A stretch of 64,000 nucleotides of DNA from DASQPR01 sp963836775. GTDB taxonomy: Bacteria; Actinomycetota; Actinomycetes; Mycobacteriales; Micromonosporaceae. Numbering within the stretch: position 1 is the first letter of the stretch; each line of letters opens with the position of its first letter. Location: assembly GCA_963836775.1 (NCBI GenBank), contig CAWIKR010000002.1, positions 186,001 to 250,000 on the forward strand, read 5' to 3'. Of this stretch, positions 52,581-61,903 are shown piece after piece. Position numbers and translations under genes: made by a program. The notes under the pieces are model-generated. The model saw nothing but the letters and a program-made list of their open reading frames with translations, was not told the DNA's origin and ran no database searches.

Positions 52581-54518
52581 CTACAGGTAGCGGCCGAACC
52601 AGTCCAGGATCGCGTCGAACCGGGCCAGCCGGTGCGATGGCAGTCCGGCACGGCTGAGCTCGTGACCTTCGGACGGGAAGATCAGCATCTCGGCGGTCTT
52701 GCCGCGCTTGCGGAGCGCCACGTAGAGCCGCTTGCCCTGCTCGATCGGGCAGCGCCAGTCTTCCTCGGAGTGGACGATCAGCATCGGGATGTCGATCTGG
52801 TCCACGTAGGTCAGCGGCGACTGCCGGCGCTGCTGCTCCAGATCGGTCCCGTAGAGATCGTCGGCGAAGAAGTAGCCGATGTCGGACGAGCCGGTAAAGC
52901 TGTCGATGGCGTTGACGGCACGCTCGGACACCGCGGCCTTGAATCGCCCGCCCTCATGCGCGGCCAGCCACGTCGTCATGTAGCCGCCGTGCGATCCGCC
53001 GAGCACGCCGACCCGATCGGCATCCAGTCCCGGGTCCTTGAGCGCCGCGTCCAGGATCGCCGTCAGGTCGCCGGTGGACACCTCGCCGACGTTGCCGATG
53101 ACGGCACGCCCGTGCGCCTGCCCATATCCGGACGAGCCTCGGGGGTTCGTGTAGAGAACCGCGTAGCCCGCCCCCGCGTACACCTGAGCCTCGTCGAAGA
53201 GCTGCCACCCGTACTGCGTGAACGGTCCGCCGTGGATCATGAGCAGCACCGGGTGCGGCCCGTCACCGGCCGGCCTGGCCAGCCACCCGTGCACCGGGTA
53301 GCCGTCGGCGGCGGTCGCGGTGACCTCTTCGAGCGGGATCGCCGGGGCCTCGGCGCGGTAGCCCGCGCTGAAGTCGGTGAGCACCCGCTCCTCGCCGTCC
53401 CATTCGCGAAGCACGATGTCGCCCCAGGTCTGCCCGTCGGCGAACGACGCCACCACCAGCGGCCCGGACGGAGTCGAGATCATCGACGCGGCCTGAACCT
53501 GCCGCGGACCCTCGAGCAGCACCTGTGGCGCTCCGCCGTCGAACGGGATCAGCAGCAGATCGACCGCGCCGCGGTTCTCGTTGGGGAACAGGATGCCGTC
53601 GTCGCCGACGAACAGAGTCGACGACAGGTGATAGGTCTCCTCGTCGGTGAGGCGGGTCGGAGCGGCCGCGCCGGTCACCGGCACCGACCACAGCGAGTCG
53701 TTCATCGCCACGCCGTTGACGTCGTTCGCGCCGAGGGTGTTGCCGACGAAGTAGACGGTCTGCCCGTCGGGACCGAAACACGGCTGGGACAGGCTCATCC
53801 CGCCGCTGGTCAGCGCGCGGCGGCCGGTCCCGTCCGGGGCACTGACAAAGACGTCGTTGCGCAGGTCGTTGTTGCGGTTGTCGTGTGCAGCGCAGACGAA
53901 GGTCAGCAGGTCGCCGAGCGCGTTCCAGCGCACGTCGCCATGGTCCAGCTCGCCCTTGGTGATCTGCACCGGGATGGCGTTCTCGTCGGCGACGGTGACC
54001 ACGAAGATGTGCCGCGGCCGGTCCAGCAGATAGCCGACGCCGTCGCGGTGGAAGCTGTAGCGGGTGATCCGGCGCGGCGGCTCCTTGCCCGGTCCGCGGC
54101 CCTCGACGGTGCCGTAACGGCCGTCTTCGGGGACCCTGGCGAGATACGCCAGGCGGGTCGAGTCGCCACTCCACTCCAGCGCCTCGACGCCGATCGGGTT
54201 GTCGGTGACCCGCCGGCCCTCGCCGCCACCGGTCGGCATCACCCAGAGCTGGGGCTTGCCGGGCTTGCCGGAGGCGTCCTTCTCGGCCCGGAGGAACGCC
54301 AGCCACTTGCCGTCCGGGGAGTACGCGGGAGCGGAGTCCCGGGACCCGAAGGTCAGCTGCCGGGGCTCGGAGTCGTCAGTGGGAACCAGCCAGAGCTGGC
54401 TTGGATAGTCGTCGGTGCCCAGGTCGATGCGGCGCACCGCAACGACCGCATTCTCGCCGGACGGATGCAGGGTGGGCGCGCCGACGTAACGGGTGAGGGC
54501 TAGCTGCGATGGTTTCAC
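52581..54518 (-). CDS. S9-family prolyl oligopeptidase-like peptidase
   Basis: This 645-residue peptidase has an N-terminal beta-propeller (WD-like repeats, to about residue 375) and a C-terminal alpha/beta hydrolase domain. Catalytic elements are GGSHGGYM (Ser), HSEEDWRCP (Asp) and PSEGHELSR (His). The IHGGPFTQYGW oxyanion region is clear. It probably cleaves short peptides in the cytoplasm, since no signal peptide is present. GTG 54518. Confidence 0.93.
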   Translation of the reverse strand: MKPSQLALTRYVGAPTLHPSGENAVVAVRRIDLGTDDYPSQLWLVPTDDSEPRQLTFGSRDSAPAYSPDGKWLAFLRAEKDASGKPGKPQLWVMPTGGGEGRRVTDNPIGVEALEWSGDSTRLAYLARVPEDGRYGTVEGRGPGKEPPRRITRYSFHRDGVGYLLDRPRHIFVVTVADENAIPVQITKGELDHGDVRWNALGDLLTFVCAAHDNRNNDLRNDVFVSAPDGTGRRALTSGGMSLSQPCFGPDGQTVYFVGNTLGANDVNGVAMNDSLWSVPVTGAAAPTRLTDEETYHLSSTLFVGDDGILFPNENRGAVDLLLIPFDGGAPQVLLEGPRQVQAASMISTPSGPLVVASFADGQTWGDIVLREWDGEERVLTDFSAGYRAEAPAIPLEEVTATAADGYPVHGWLARPAGDGPHPVLLMIHGGPFTQYGWQLFDEAQVYAGAGYAVLYTNPRGSSGYGQAHGRAVIGNVGEVSTGDLTAILDAALKDPGLDADRVGVLGGSHGGYMTTWLAAHEGGRFKAAVSERAVNAIDSFTGSSDIGYFFADDLYGTDLEQQRRQSPLTYVDQIDIPMLIVHSEEDWRCPIEQGKRLYVALRKRGKTAEMLIFPSEGHELSRAGLPSHRLARFDAILDWFGRYL

Positions 54519-54563
54519 TTGAACAACCTATCGCGGCTCACACCGGCTTCGGCAGGCCTGTCG

Positions 54564-55637
54564 TCAGGGCTTTTCCGCGACTCGGCGGGCCGTAGCAAAA
54601 GTCACCCAGCGCTCCAGCAGTTCGGCGGCGGCGCCGGAGTTGATCGCGTGCCGGGCCCGCTCCATGCCGGCGGCCAGGGCCTCGTGCAACGCGTTGTCGT
54701 CATGCCCGGGACCGGCGTGCGCGGCCAGAGCGGCGGCGGCGTTGATCACCACCGCGTCCTGGACCGGCCCGGTCTGCCCGGCCAGCACGCGACGAGCGAC
54801 GCCGCCGTTGAAAGTGGCGTCACCGCCCCGGAGATCGCCCGGCGTGGACCGGGGAATGCCGAGGTTGGCCGCGTCCACCACGGTTTCCCGGACACCGCCG
54901 CCGGCGGCCACCCAGAGCCGGGTCGGCGCCGTGGTGGTGAACTCATCGAGCCCGTCCTCCCCGCGGATCACCAGGACCGAGTCGCCGCGCCGGGCGAAGA
55001 CGTCGGCCAGCACTCGCGCCATCCGGGCGTCGGCACAGCCGACCGCCGCACTGCGCGGCTGCGCCGGGTTGGTCAGCGGGCCGAGGAAGTTGAAGAAGGT
55101 GGGCGTACCCATTTCGCGGCGGGCCACTGAGGCGTGCCGGAGACCCGAGTGGAATGCCGCGGCGAAGCAGAATCCAATGCCGACATCGGTGACGCACGCG
55201 GCCACGCCCTCGGGGCTCAGGTCAAGCGGCACGCCGAGATGCTCCAGCAGGTCGGCAGCGCCGCAAGTGGACGAGGCGGCACGGTTGCCGTGCTTCACGA
55301 CGCGCACGCCCGTCGCGGCCACCACGAGTGCGGCCATGGTGGAGATGTTGACCGTGTGGGCCTGATCGCCACCGGTGCCGACGACGTCAACGGCATCGAC
55401 GCGTACCGCCTCATCAAGCCGGACCCGGACGGCGTTGGACAGCATCGAATCGACCAGCCCACCCACCTCGGCCGGGGTTTCGCCCTTGGCGCGCAGCGCC
55501 ACCGCGAAGGCGGCGATCTGCACCGGGCTCGCGCTGCCGGACATGATCTCATCCATGGCCCACGTGGTGTCCCCGGACGAGAGCTCCTCGGACCGCAACA
55601 ATGCGGAGATCAACTGTGGCCAGGTGCGCTCGCCCAT
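54564..55637 (-). CDS. trpD: Anthranilate phosphoribosyltransferase
   Basis: This 357-residue tryptophan-pathway enzyme transfers phosphoribose from PRPP to anthranilate. Visible motifs are VVGTGGDQAHTVNIST, KHGNRAASSTCGAADLLEHL and FFNFLGPLTNPAQPRS. ATG 55637 has GGAGG upstream and fits homologues; the longer frame starts in repeats. It neighbours the ctaE-qcr cluster, as Rv2192c does. Confidence 0.95.
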   Translation of the reverse strand: MGERTWPQLISALLRSEELSSGDTTWAMDEIMSGSASPVQIAAFAVALRAKGETPAEVGGLVDSMLSNAVRVRLDEAVRVDAVDVVGTGGDQAHTVNISTMAALVVAATGVRVVKHGNRAASSTCGAADLLEHLGVPLDLSPEGVAACVTDVGIGFCFAAAFHSGLRHASVARREMGTPTFFNFLGPLTNPAQPRSAAVGCADARMARVLADVFARRGDSVLVIRGEDGLDEFTTTAPTRLWVAAGGGVRETVVDAANLGIPRSTPGDLRGGDATFNGGVARRVLAGQTGPVQDAVVINAAAALAAHAGPGHDDNALHEALAAGMERARHAINSGAAAELLERWVTFATARRVAEKP

Positions 55638-55658
55638 GCGAGGACCTCCGAGAGGGAT

Positions 55659-55811
55659 GCGGGTGATTCCGTAGCGAGGAACGAGCGAAGGCATCGCGCT
55701 GCCAGTCTAACTGCGGGTGATTCCGTAGCGAGGAACGAGCGAAGGCATGCGCTGCCAGTCTAACTGCGGGTGATTCCGTAGCGAGGAACGAGCGAAGGCA
55801 TCGCCCTGCCA
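55659..55811. repeat. Three direct 53-54-bp repeats with GAGGAACGAGC core, upstream of trpD
   Basis: GCGGGTGATTCCGTAGCGAG starts copies at 55659, 55713 and 55766; each continues GAACGAGCGAAGGCAT, and the third is cut short. They fill the gap between trpD and the pseudo-receiver gene. Confidence 0.88.
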
Positions 55812-55836
55812 GCATCATGGCAGCACCGCGGCGGGA

Positions 55837-56265
55837 TTAGCGCCGCAGCAGTTCCGCGACGGTGCGGCTGGTGGTGATCGGGTCGAGCGGGTGGACCAGG
55901 GTGCCGTCCACCTTGGCATAGGCGGCCAGCCATCGGTCGGCGGTGCGCGCGATCACCACGCAGATCGGCGGGCAATCGTCGACCTCATCGCGGAGCTGGC
56001 GGGCGATGCCGAGGCCACCGGCCGGCTGCGCCTCGCCATCGAGGACCAGCAGGCTGACGTCGTTCTTGTCGACGATCTTGATGCACTCGTCGTAGGTGGC
56101 GGCGTCGATGAACTTGACCGTGGTGCCGACCGCAGGCTTGGTGCCAATCGCCTGCCGGATCCGGTCCCGGACCTCGGCCTTGTCGCTGTAGAGCAGGACC
56201 AGATAGGTGCGCGGGCTCGCGCTCGTGGACTCGACGTCCGAGGGGCCATGCGTCGCCACAGTCAT
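55837..56265 (-). CDS. Receiver-like (pseudo-receiver) domain protein
   Basis: This 142-residue protein resembles a response-regulator receiver (YLVLLYSDKAEVRDRIRQAI, LLVLDGEAQPAGGLGIARQL). The acidic pocket pair is reduced to one Asp and the conserved switch Lys is replaced (LVHPLDP), so it may be a non-phosphorylated pseudo-receiver. A homologous gene is often found between trpD and cytochrome c oxidase assembly genes in actinobacteria. ATG 56265 is preceded by AGCAGGA. The longer frame upstream is shadow. Confidence 0.72.
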   Translation of the reverse strand: MTVATHGPSDVESTSASPRTYLVLLYSDKAEVRDRIRQAIGTKPAVGTTVKFIDAATYDECIKIVDKNDVSLLVLDGEAQPAGGLGIARQLRDEVDDCPPICVVIARTADRWLAAYAKVDGTLVHPLDPITTSRTVAELLRR

Positions 56266-56308
56266 TCCTGCTCTCCCATATCTGAGCGTGCTTGGTGCTG
56301 GTCGGATC

Positions 56309-57295
56309 CTAACCGGACGTCGGTCGCGGCCATTCGGCGGCCGATAGGTATTCGCTGTCGTCGTCGACGTCGGTCGCTCCGGCGCTGATCGCCGTGGCCC
56401 GGGCCGCCGCGGCCCGCTTGGCCTCCTCGCGATCCAGCGCGCGATCAACCCGGCGGGACTCCTTGTCCGCGGACTTCATCCATTGCACTACGAGTACGGC
56501 GAGCATCGTCACACTGACGAGCTCGCCACCGGCCCACAGGATGCCGCCGGCCAGCTGCTGATCGCTCGCCGGGTGCGCCCAGGTCAGTTCGAGCGACGCG
56601 TAATACGCCCCGGCGAGCAGCGTGCTGCCCTGCATGATGGTCAGGCCGAGCACGGTGTGGAACGGCACCGACAGCACCATCAGCAGGGCCCGGGCCGGGT
56701 ACGGCCACCGGCCGGGCAGCGGGTCGATGCCGATCAGCGGCCAGAAGAACAGGCATCCGACCACGATGAAGTGCAGATGCGTCAGGTTATGCAGCCACTC
56801 GTGCTCCAAGGTCAGCTGGTAGAGGCCGCTGAAATAGAGCGCGAACGGAGTCGCCACGAACAGCGCGAAGCTGAACAGCGGAAACGCGAGGACCTTGGCG
56901 ACCCTGCTGTGCAGGGCCGAGACCAGGGCGCCACGGGGCTTGCGTGGCAGGGTGCGCAGCGCGAGCGTCACCGGTGCGCCGAGCGCCAGGAAGATCGGCG
57001 CGATCATGCCGAGCACCATGTGCTGGACCATGTGAATGGAGAGCGTCTGGTCGTCATAGGCGCCGATGCCGCCGAGCGTGACGAAGGCGATCAGCCCCAG
57101 GCCGAGCGGCACGAAGAAGATGGTGCGGGACACCGGCCAGGCGTGCCCGGCCGAGCGGAGCTTCCAGACGCCATAGAGATAGAGCCCGGCAGCCACCAGC
57201 AGCCCGAGCGTCAGCAGCGAGAAGGCGTTCCAATCGGTGAACGCCGTGCTGAGCGTGAAGGGCGGCAGGTTCTCCTCGCCGTGCGCGTAAAACAC
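56309..57295 (-). CDS. ctaG: Cytochrome c oxidase assembly protein, CtaG (caa3) family
   Basis: This protein of about 328 residues has seven transmembrane helices. The family segments DDQTLSIHMVQHMVLGMIAP, LGAPVTLALRTLP, EHEWLHNLTHLHFI and YASLELTWAHPASDQQLAGG are typical of caa3_CtaG, a copper-insertion factor. GTG 57295 (VFYAHGEENLPP) is chosen because the gene must start before the divergent ctaE. The C-terminal tail is hydrophilic. It stands beside ctaE. Confidence 0.87.
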   Translation of the reverse strand: MFYAHGEENLPPFTLSTAFTDWNAFSLLTLGLLVAAGLYLYGVWKLRSAGHAWPVSRTIFFVPLGLGLIAFVTLGGIGAYDDQTLSIHMVQHMVLGMIAPIFLALGAPVTLALRTLPRKPRGALVSALHSRVAKVLAFPLFSFALFVATPFALYFSGLYQLTLEHEWLHNLTHLHFIVVGCLFFWPLIGIDPLPGRWPYPARALLMVLSVPFHTVLGLTIMQGSTLLAGAYYASLELTWAHPASDQQLAGGILWAGGELVSVTMLAVLVVQWMKSADKESRRVDRALDREEAKRAAAARATAISAGATDVDDDSEYLSAAEWPRPTSG

Positions 57296-57482
57296 GCCCG
57301 CAGGATATGCCGCCGCCCCGATCGGCCACGCTCTGGGGCGGCTCCCTGTGCAGGTCGCTCGATCTCCCGGAACGCCCGGCCAGACCCGGGAATCGACGCA
57401 GAGGCCCTGGATAACGGCACGACACGGGGATAGATCGCCACCCCGACGCCCGGCGATGCGGCTAGGGCGCAATAATGACCGC

Positions 57483-58085
57483 GTGACTGCGGCCTCAACA
57501 ACGATTGACCAGAGCCGGATCCATTCACTGACCAGGCCCAACATGGTCAGCGTGGGAACGATCGTGTGGCTCTCCAGCGAACTGATGTTCTTCGCCGGCC
57601 TGTTCGCGATGTATTTCTCGATCCGCGCGGCGGCTCCGGGCTTGTGGAAGGAGCACACGCCGCACCTCAATGTGGCGTACGCGCTGCCCTTCACCATCAT
57701 CCTGGTGCTCTCCTCGATCACCTGCCAGATCGGTGTCTTCCGCGCCGAGCGGGGTGACGTCTACGGCCTGCGCAAGTGGTTCACGATCACCTTCGTGATG
57801 GGCCTGATCTTCGTCCTGGGCCAGGCGAACGAATACCGGATGTTGGTCAACGAGGGCATCAAGATCAACACCGACGGCTTCGGATCGATGTTCTTCCTCA
57901 CCACCGGCTTCCACGGACTGCACGTGACCGGCGGTCTGATCGCGTTCATCGTCTACATGATCCGAACCACCATGGGCCGGTTCACGCCCGCGCAGGCGAC
58001 ATCCGCGATCGTCGTGTCCTACTACTGGCACTTCGTCGACATCGTGTGGATCGCCCTGTTCGCCATGATCTACTTGCTCAAGTAA
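57483..58085 (+). CDS. ctaE: Cytochrome c oxidase subunit III
   Basis: This 200-residue subunit of the aa3 oxidase has five transmembrane helices. Typical segments: VGTIVWLSSELMFFAGLFAM, FFLTTGFHGLHVTGGLIAFI and YYWHFVDIVWIALF. GTG 57483 fits. It opens the ctaE-qcrCAB cluster, as in Mycobacterium and Corynebacterium, where the bc1-aa3 supercomplex passes electrons from menaquinol to oxygen without soluble cytochrome c. Confidence 0.95.
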   Translation: MTAASTTIDQSRIHSLTRPNMVSVGTIVWLSSELMFFAGLFAMYFSIRAAAPGLWKEHTPHLNVAYALPFTIILVLSSITCQIGVFRAERGDVYGLRKWFTITFVMGLIFVLGQANEYRMLVNEGIKINTDGFGSMFFLTTGFHGLHVTGGLIAFIVYMIRTTMGRFTPAQATSAIVVSYYWHFVDIVWIALFAMIYLLK

Positions 58086-58146
58086 TCCACATGACGATGT
58101 ATGCGCCCTTCCAAAAGCACGTTTACATATCCGCCAAGGTGAGGTC

Positions 58147-58968
58147 ATGACCGCTTCTCCACCAGACAAACCCCCGGCGCGCGCTCGCGCACGAAAGCCG
58201 CAGTCCAGGCTGCGCCGCCGCATTGGTGCCGGCGCTCGAATGATCGCGGCGCTGGCCCTGGTGGGTGGCATCTACGCGGCGTTCGCCCCGAGCACCGCGG
58301 CCTCCGGCGAGCCGGTTCTCGACGGTGCCGCCAAGCAGGGCCAGTTGCTCTACAACGACAGCTGCATCAGCTGCCACGGCAACAATGGCCAGGGCGTGGA
58401 GGGCCGCGGCCCGAGCCTGATCGGCGTCGGCTCGGCGGCCGTGGAGTTCCAGGTCACCACCGGCCGGATGCCGGCCACTCGGCAGGAAGCCCAGGCCGAG
58501 CGCAAGACCGCGGTCTTCACTGACGAGCAGGCTCAGGAGATCGGCGCCTACATCCAGGCGCTCGGCGGCGGTCCGCAGCTGCCCGAGGGCACCGATCTCA
58601 AGGGCGACGACATCGCCGCCGGCGGCGAGCTGTTCCGGGTGAACTGCTCGTCCTGCCACTCGTTCGGTGCCGGTGGCGGCGCTTTGTCGTCCGGCAAATT
58701 CGCCCCGAGCCTCGACGAATCGACCGACCGCGAGATGTACGCAGCCATGCTGACCGGCCCGCAGAACATGCCGGTCTTCGGTGACAACCAGCTCAGCCCG
58801 CAAGAGAAGCGCGACATCATCGCCTATGTCCAGAACATGAAGGCCCACGCAGATCAGGGCGGTCTCGGCATCGGCCGGATCGGTCCGGTCTCCGAAGGCC
58901 TGGTCATCTTCCTGGTAGGCATGGTCGTGCTGATCTTCGCCACCTTGTGGATTGCAGGAAAGTCATGA
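58147..58968 (+). CDS. qcrC: Dihaem cytochrome c subunit of the bc1 complex
   Basis: This 273-residue subunit has an N-terminal membrane anchor and two haem-c motifs, CISCH (73-77) and CSSCH (167-171), plus a C-terminal transmembrane helix. It replaces cytochrome c1 and c in the actinobacterial supercomplex. ATG 58147; the stop overlaps the qcrA start by 4 bp (ATGA). Confidence 0.96.
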   Translation: MTASPPDKPPARARARKPQSRLRRRIGAGARMIAALALVGGIYAAFAPSTAASGEPVLDGAAKQGQLLYNDSCISCHGNNGQGVEGRGPSLIGVGSAAVEFQVTTGRMPATRQEAQAERKTAVFTDEQAQEIGAYIQALGGGPQLPEGTDLKGDDIAAGGELFRVNCSSCHSFGAGGGALSSGKFAPSLDESTDREMYAAMLTGPQNMPVFGDNQLSPQEKRDIIAYVQNMKAHADQGGLGIGRIGPVSEGLVIFLVGMVVLIFATLWIAGKS

Positions 58969-60147
58969 CCGACACAACCCATCACGCGGCCGGACACGCC
59001 GCCGACGAGGAATTCGACGCCGACGACCCCCGCATGACCCGGTTCGACCTGGTCCGCGAGGGGGCTCGCCGGGACGGCGTGGAAATCGTCCACTACGAGC
59101 CCCGGTTCCCGGTGCCGGGCACCCTGCGGGAAAAGCGCATCGTCCGCTCGCTGGCGTTGATGTTCCTGCTGGTCGGCTTGTTCGCCACCGCGTTCGTGGT
59201 GATCTACATCGTCTGGCCGTGGCACTACTCGATCAGCAACAACAATGCCAAGTGGTTCACTCCGATCCTCGGCCTGACCATGGGCTTGTCCCTGGCACTG
59301 CTGGGCGTGGCAATGATCACTTGGGGCAAGAAGCTGCTGCCCGAAGAGATCGCGGTCCAGGAGCGGCACGACGGCCCGTCGGATGCGACCGAGGCCAAGC
59401 TGACCGGCCAGACCATCCTCAACATGGGCGACGAGCTGGGTCTCAAGCGCCGCCCGGTGCTGGGTCTCGCGGCGCTCGCCGGTCTCCTGCCGCTCGGTGC
59501 GGTCGCGGCGGCCCCGATCGTCGGTGGCCTGATCAAGGACCCGCACACGACCGGCCCGAGGTTGGCCGGCGATAAGAAGTCGTCGATCCTGACCACCACG
59601 GGCTGGACGCCGACCGAGGACAATCCGGGCCCGATCGCGCTGACCCGCGAGGACGGCACCAAGATCCGGCCGGAGGACGTCAGCGTCGGCGGCCAGATGA
59701 CGGTCTTCCCGGGCATCCCGGGTGGCGCCTCGAACGACTACGCCGACTCGCCAACGCTGCTCATTCATCTGCGTGACGACGACGCCGATGCTCTCGAAGC
59801 CAACCTGATCAACGAGAACAAGGGTCCGACTGGTCGACGGCTTCAACTGGAAGAACTACGTGGCGTACTCGAAGATCTGCACCCACGCCGGCTGCCCGGC
59901 GAGCCTCTATGAGCAGCAGACCAACATCCTGTTGTGCCCGTGCCACCAGTCACAGTTCAAGATCACTAACAATGCTCGCCCGATCTTCGGTCCGGCCACC
60001 CGCCGGTTGCCGATGCTGCCGCTGACGCTGGACCCGGAAGGCTTCTTCGTGGCGGGTATCGTCCAGGAGGACGGCTCCATTAAGCCCTCCGGCTACACCG
60101 TTCCGGTCGGGCCCGGTTTCTGGGAGAGGTCGGACAAGATCTCATGA
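58965..60147 (+). CDS. qcrA: Rieske iron-sulfur subunit of the bc1 complex, one-base frameshift
   Basis: This 393-residue subunit (after correction) has three N-terminal membrane helices and a C-terminal Rieske domain. Cluster ligands are in CTHAGC (305-310) and CPCHQS (324-329). The frame breaks near 59829: the sequence reads GGTCCGACTGGTCGAC in place of GGTCCGCTGGTCGAC. Removing one A restores NENKGPLVDGFNWKNYV. Because the Rieske ligands lie after the break and qcrB and qcrC are intact, an assembly error is far more likely than real loss. The start overlaps qcrC and the end overlaps qcrB (ATGA each). Confidence 0.92.
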
Positions 60148-61778
60148 AAAAACCGAAGGTTGACGTAGCCGCACTCCCGGGTGCCTCGGCGCGCGAGATC
60201 GACGATCGCCTCCAGGTCGCCACTCCCCTCCGGCGCCTGTTCAACAAGGTGTTCCCGGATCACTGGTCGTTCCTGCTCGGCGAAATCGCGCTCTACTCGT
60301 TCATCGTCCTGCTGCTCACCGGCACGTTCCTGGCGTTGTTCTTCGACCCCTCGATGCAGGAGGTCGTCTACAAGGGCAGCTACGTGCCACTCAGGGGCAT
60401 CAGCATGTCGCGGGCTTACGAGTCGTCGCTGAATCTCTCGTTCGACGTCCGCGGTGGCCTCATCATGCGGCAGATGCACCACTGGGCAGCCCTGCTGTTC
60501 ATGGCCGCGATCGTCGTGCACATGCTGCGGGTCTTCTTCACCGGCGCGTTCCGCAAGCCGCGTGAGCTGAACTGGATCATCGGTCTCTCGCTGTTCTGGC
60601 TCGGCTTCACCGAGGGCTTCGCGGGCTACTCGCTCCCGGACGACGCGCTCTCCGGCACCGGTCTCCGAATCGCCAGCGCCATCATGCTGTCCATCCCGGT
60701 GGTCGGCTCGTGGGTGACGACGTCGCTGTTCAATGGCGAGTTCCCCGGCCACGACATCCTGCCGCGGCTCTACATCCTGCACGTGCTGCTGATCCCGGCG
60801 ATCCTGCTGGTCCTGATCACGGTGCACATGGCACTGCTGGTCAAACAGAAGCACACGCAGTGGCCGGGCCCGGGCCGCACCAACCACAACGTGGTCGGCA
60901 TCCGGATGTTCCCCGCGTTCTCGGTCAAGGCCGGCGGCTTCTTCATGATCGTCTTCGGCATGATCGCGCTGCTCGGCGGCATCTTCCAGATCAACCCGAT
61001 CTGGCTGTTCGGCCCCTATAAGGCGGCGGTCGTCTCGTCGGCGAGCCAGCCCGACTGGTACGTCATGTTCCTGGACGGGTCGACACGTCTGATGCCGCCA
61101 TGGGAGTTCCGGGGCAGCCTGTTCGGCTATCAGTACTACACGGTGCCGCCGCTGTTCTGGCCCACGGTGGTGCTGCCCGGCATCTTGACGGTGCTTCCGA
61201 TGCTCTATCCGTTCATGGAAGCCCGATGGAACAAGGACAGACAGTCACACCACCTGCTGCAGCGCCCGCGGGACGTTCCGAACCGCACCGCGCTGGGTGC
61301 CATGGCGGTGTCGTTCTACCTGGTGTTGACGCTGTCCGGCGGCAACGACGTGATCGCCGACAAGTTCGACATCAGCCTGAACGCGATGACCTGGGCCGGC
61401 CGCATCGGCCTGCTGATCATCCCGCCGCTGGCCTACTACGTCACCCACCGCATCTGCCTCGGTCTGCAGCAGCACGACCGCGAGGTGCTGGCGCACGGCA
61501 TCGAGACCGGCATCATCAAGCGCCTGCCGGACGGCCGCTTCACGGAGATCCACCAGCCGCTGGCCGACATCGATCACCACGGTGACGGCGACGGCCACGG
61601 TCAGCTGGAGTACGCCGGCTGGGTGGTCCCGAAGAAGATGAACCGCGTCGGCGCGCTGCCGCCGACGGAGCGGGGCTTCTTCCGGCCGGTCGAGGACGCG
61701 ACGCAGCGGGAAGATGGCCACGTGCCGGAGATGTCGGCCGAGGAGAAGCACCAGGCCGAGATCCTCAGCGGCGACTAG
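60144..61778 (+). CDS. qcrB: Cytochrome b subunit of the bc1 complex
   Basis: This 544-residue polytopic subunit binds two b haems and menaquinol. Recognisable segments are MRQMHHWAALLFMAAIVVHM with haem His, GFAGYSLPDDALSGTGLRIA and PRLYILHVLLIPAIL. The C-terminus has the actinobacterial extension of 100 or so residues after the eighth helix. ATG 60144 overlaps the qcrA stop. A strong terminator follows the stop, so this ends the cluster. Confidence 0.97.
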   Translation: MKKPKVDVAALPGASAREIDDRLQVATPLRRLFNKVFPDHWSFLLGEIALYSFIVLLLTGTFLALFFDPSMQEVVYKGSYVPLRGISMSRAYESSLNLSFDVRGGLIMRQMHHWAALLFMAAIVVHMLRVFFTGAFRKPRELNWIIGLSLFWLGFTEGFAGYSLPDDALSGTGLRIASAIMLSIPVVGSWVTTSLFNGEFPGHDILPRLYILHVLLIPAILLVLITVHMALLVKQKHTQWPGPGRTNHNVVGIRMFPAFSVKAGGFFMIVFGMIALLGGIFQINPIWLFGPYKAAVVSSASQPDWYVMFLDGSTRLMPPWEFRGSLFGYQYYTVPPLFWPTVVLPGILTVLPMLYPFMEARWNKDRQSHHLLQRPRDVPNRTALGAMAVSFYLVLTLSGGNDVIADKFDISLNAMTWAGRIGLLIIPPLAYYVTHRICLGLQQHDREVLAHGIETGIIKRLPDGRFTEIHQPLADIDHHGDGDGHGQLEYAGWVVPKKMNRVGALPPTERGFFRPVEDATQREDGHVPEMSAEEKHQAEILSGD

Positions 61779-61791
61779 AAACAACGCATCA

Positions 61792-61829
61792 AAAGGTGGG
61801 CGTCTCCCGTTCGGGAGGCGCCCACCTTT
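61792..61829 (+). terminator. Terminator of the ctaE-qcrCAB cluster
   Basis: A 17-bp stem (AAAGGTGGGCGTCTCCC with GGGAGGCGCCCACCTTT, one G-U pair) has a GTTC tetraloop, followed by GTGTG. Confidence 0.85.
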
Positions 61830-61903
61830 GTGTGTGGCTAGCGCGGTCCGGCTTCGTGCCTGTGGCTAGTGCTCTGGCTTCGTGGACGGCCGGGGCCGTC
61901 GGC

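Noticed and set aside
58965..60147. Programmed frameshift in qcrA
   Set aside because: No slippery sequence or stimulatory hairpin was seen. The same single-base insertion pattern is found in seven other genes.
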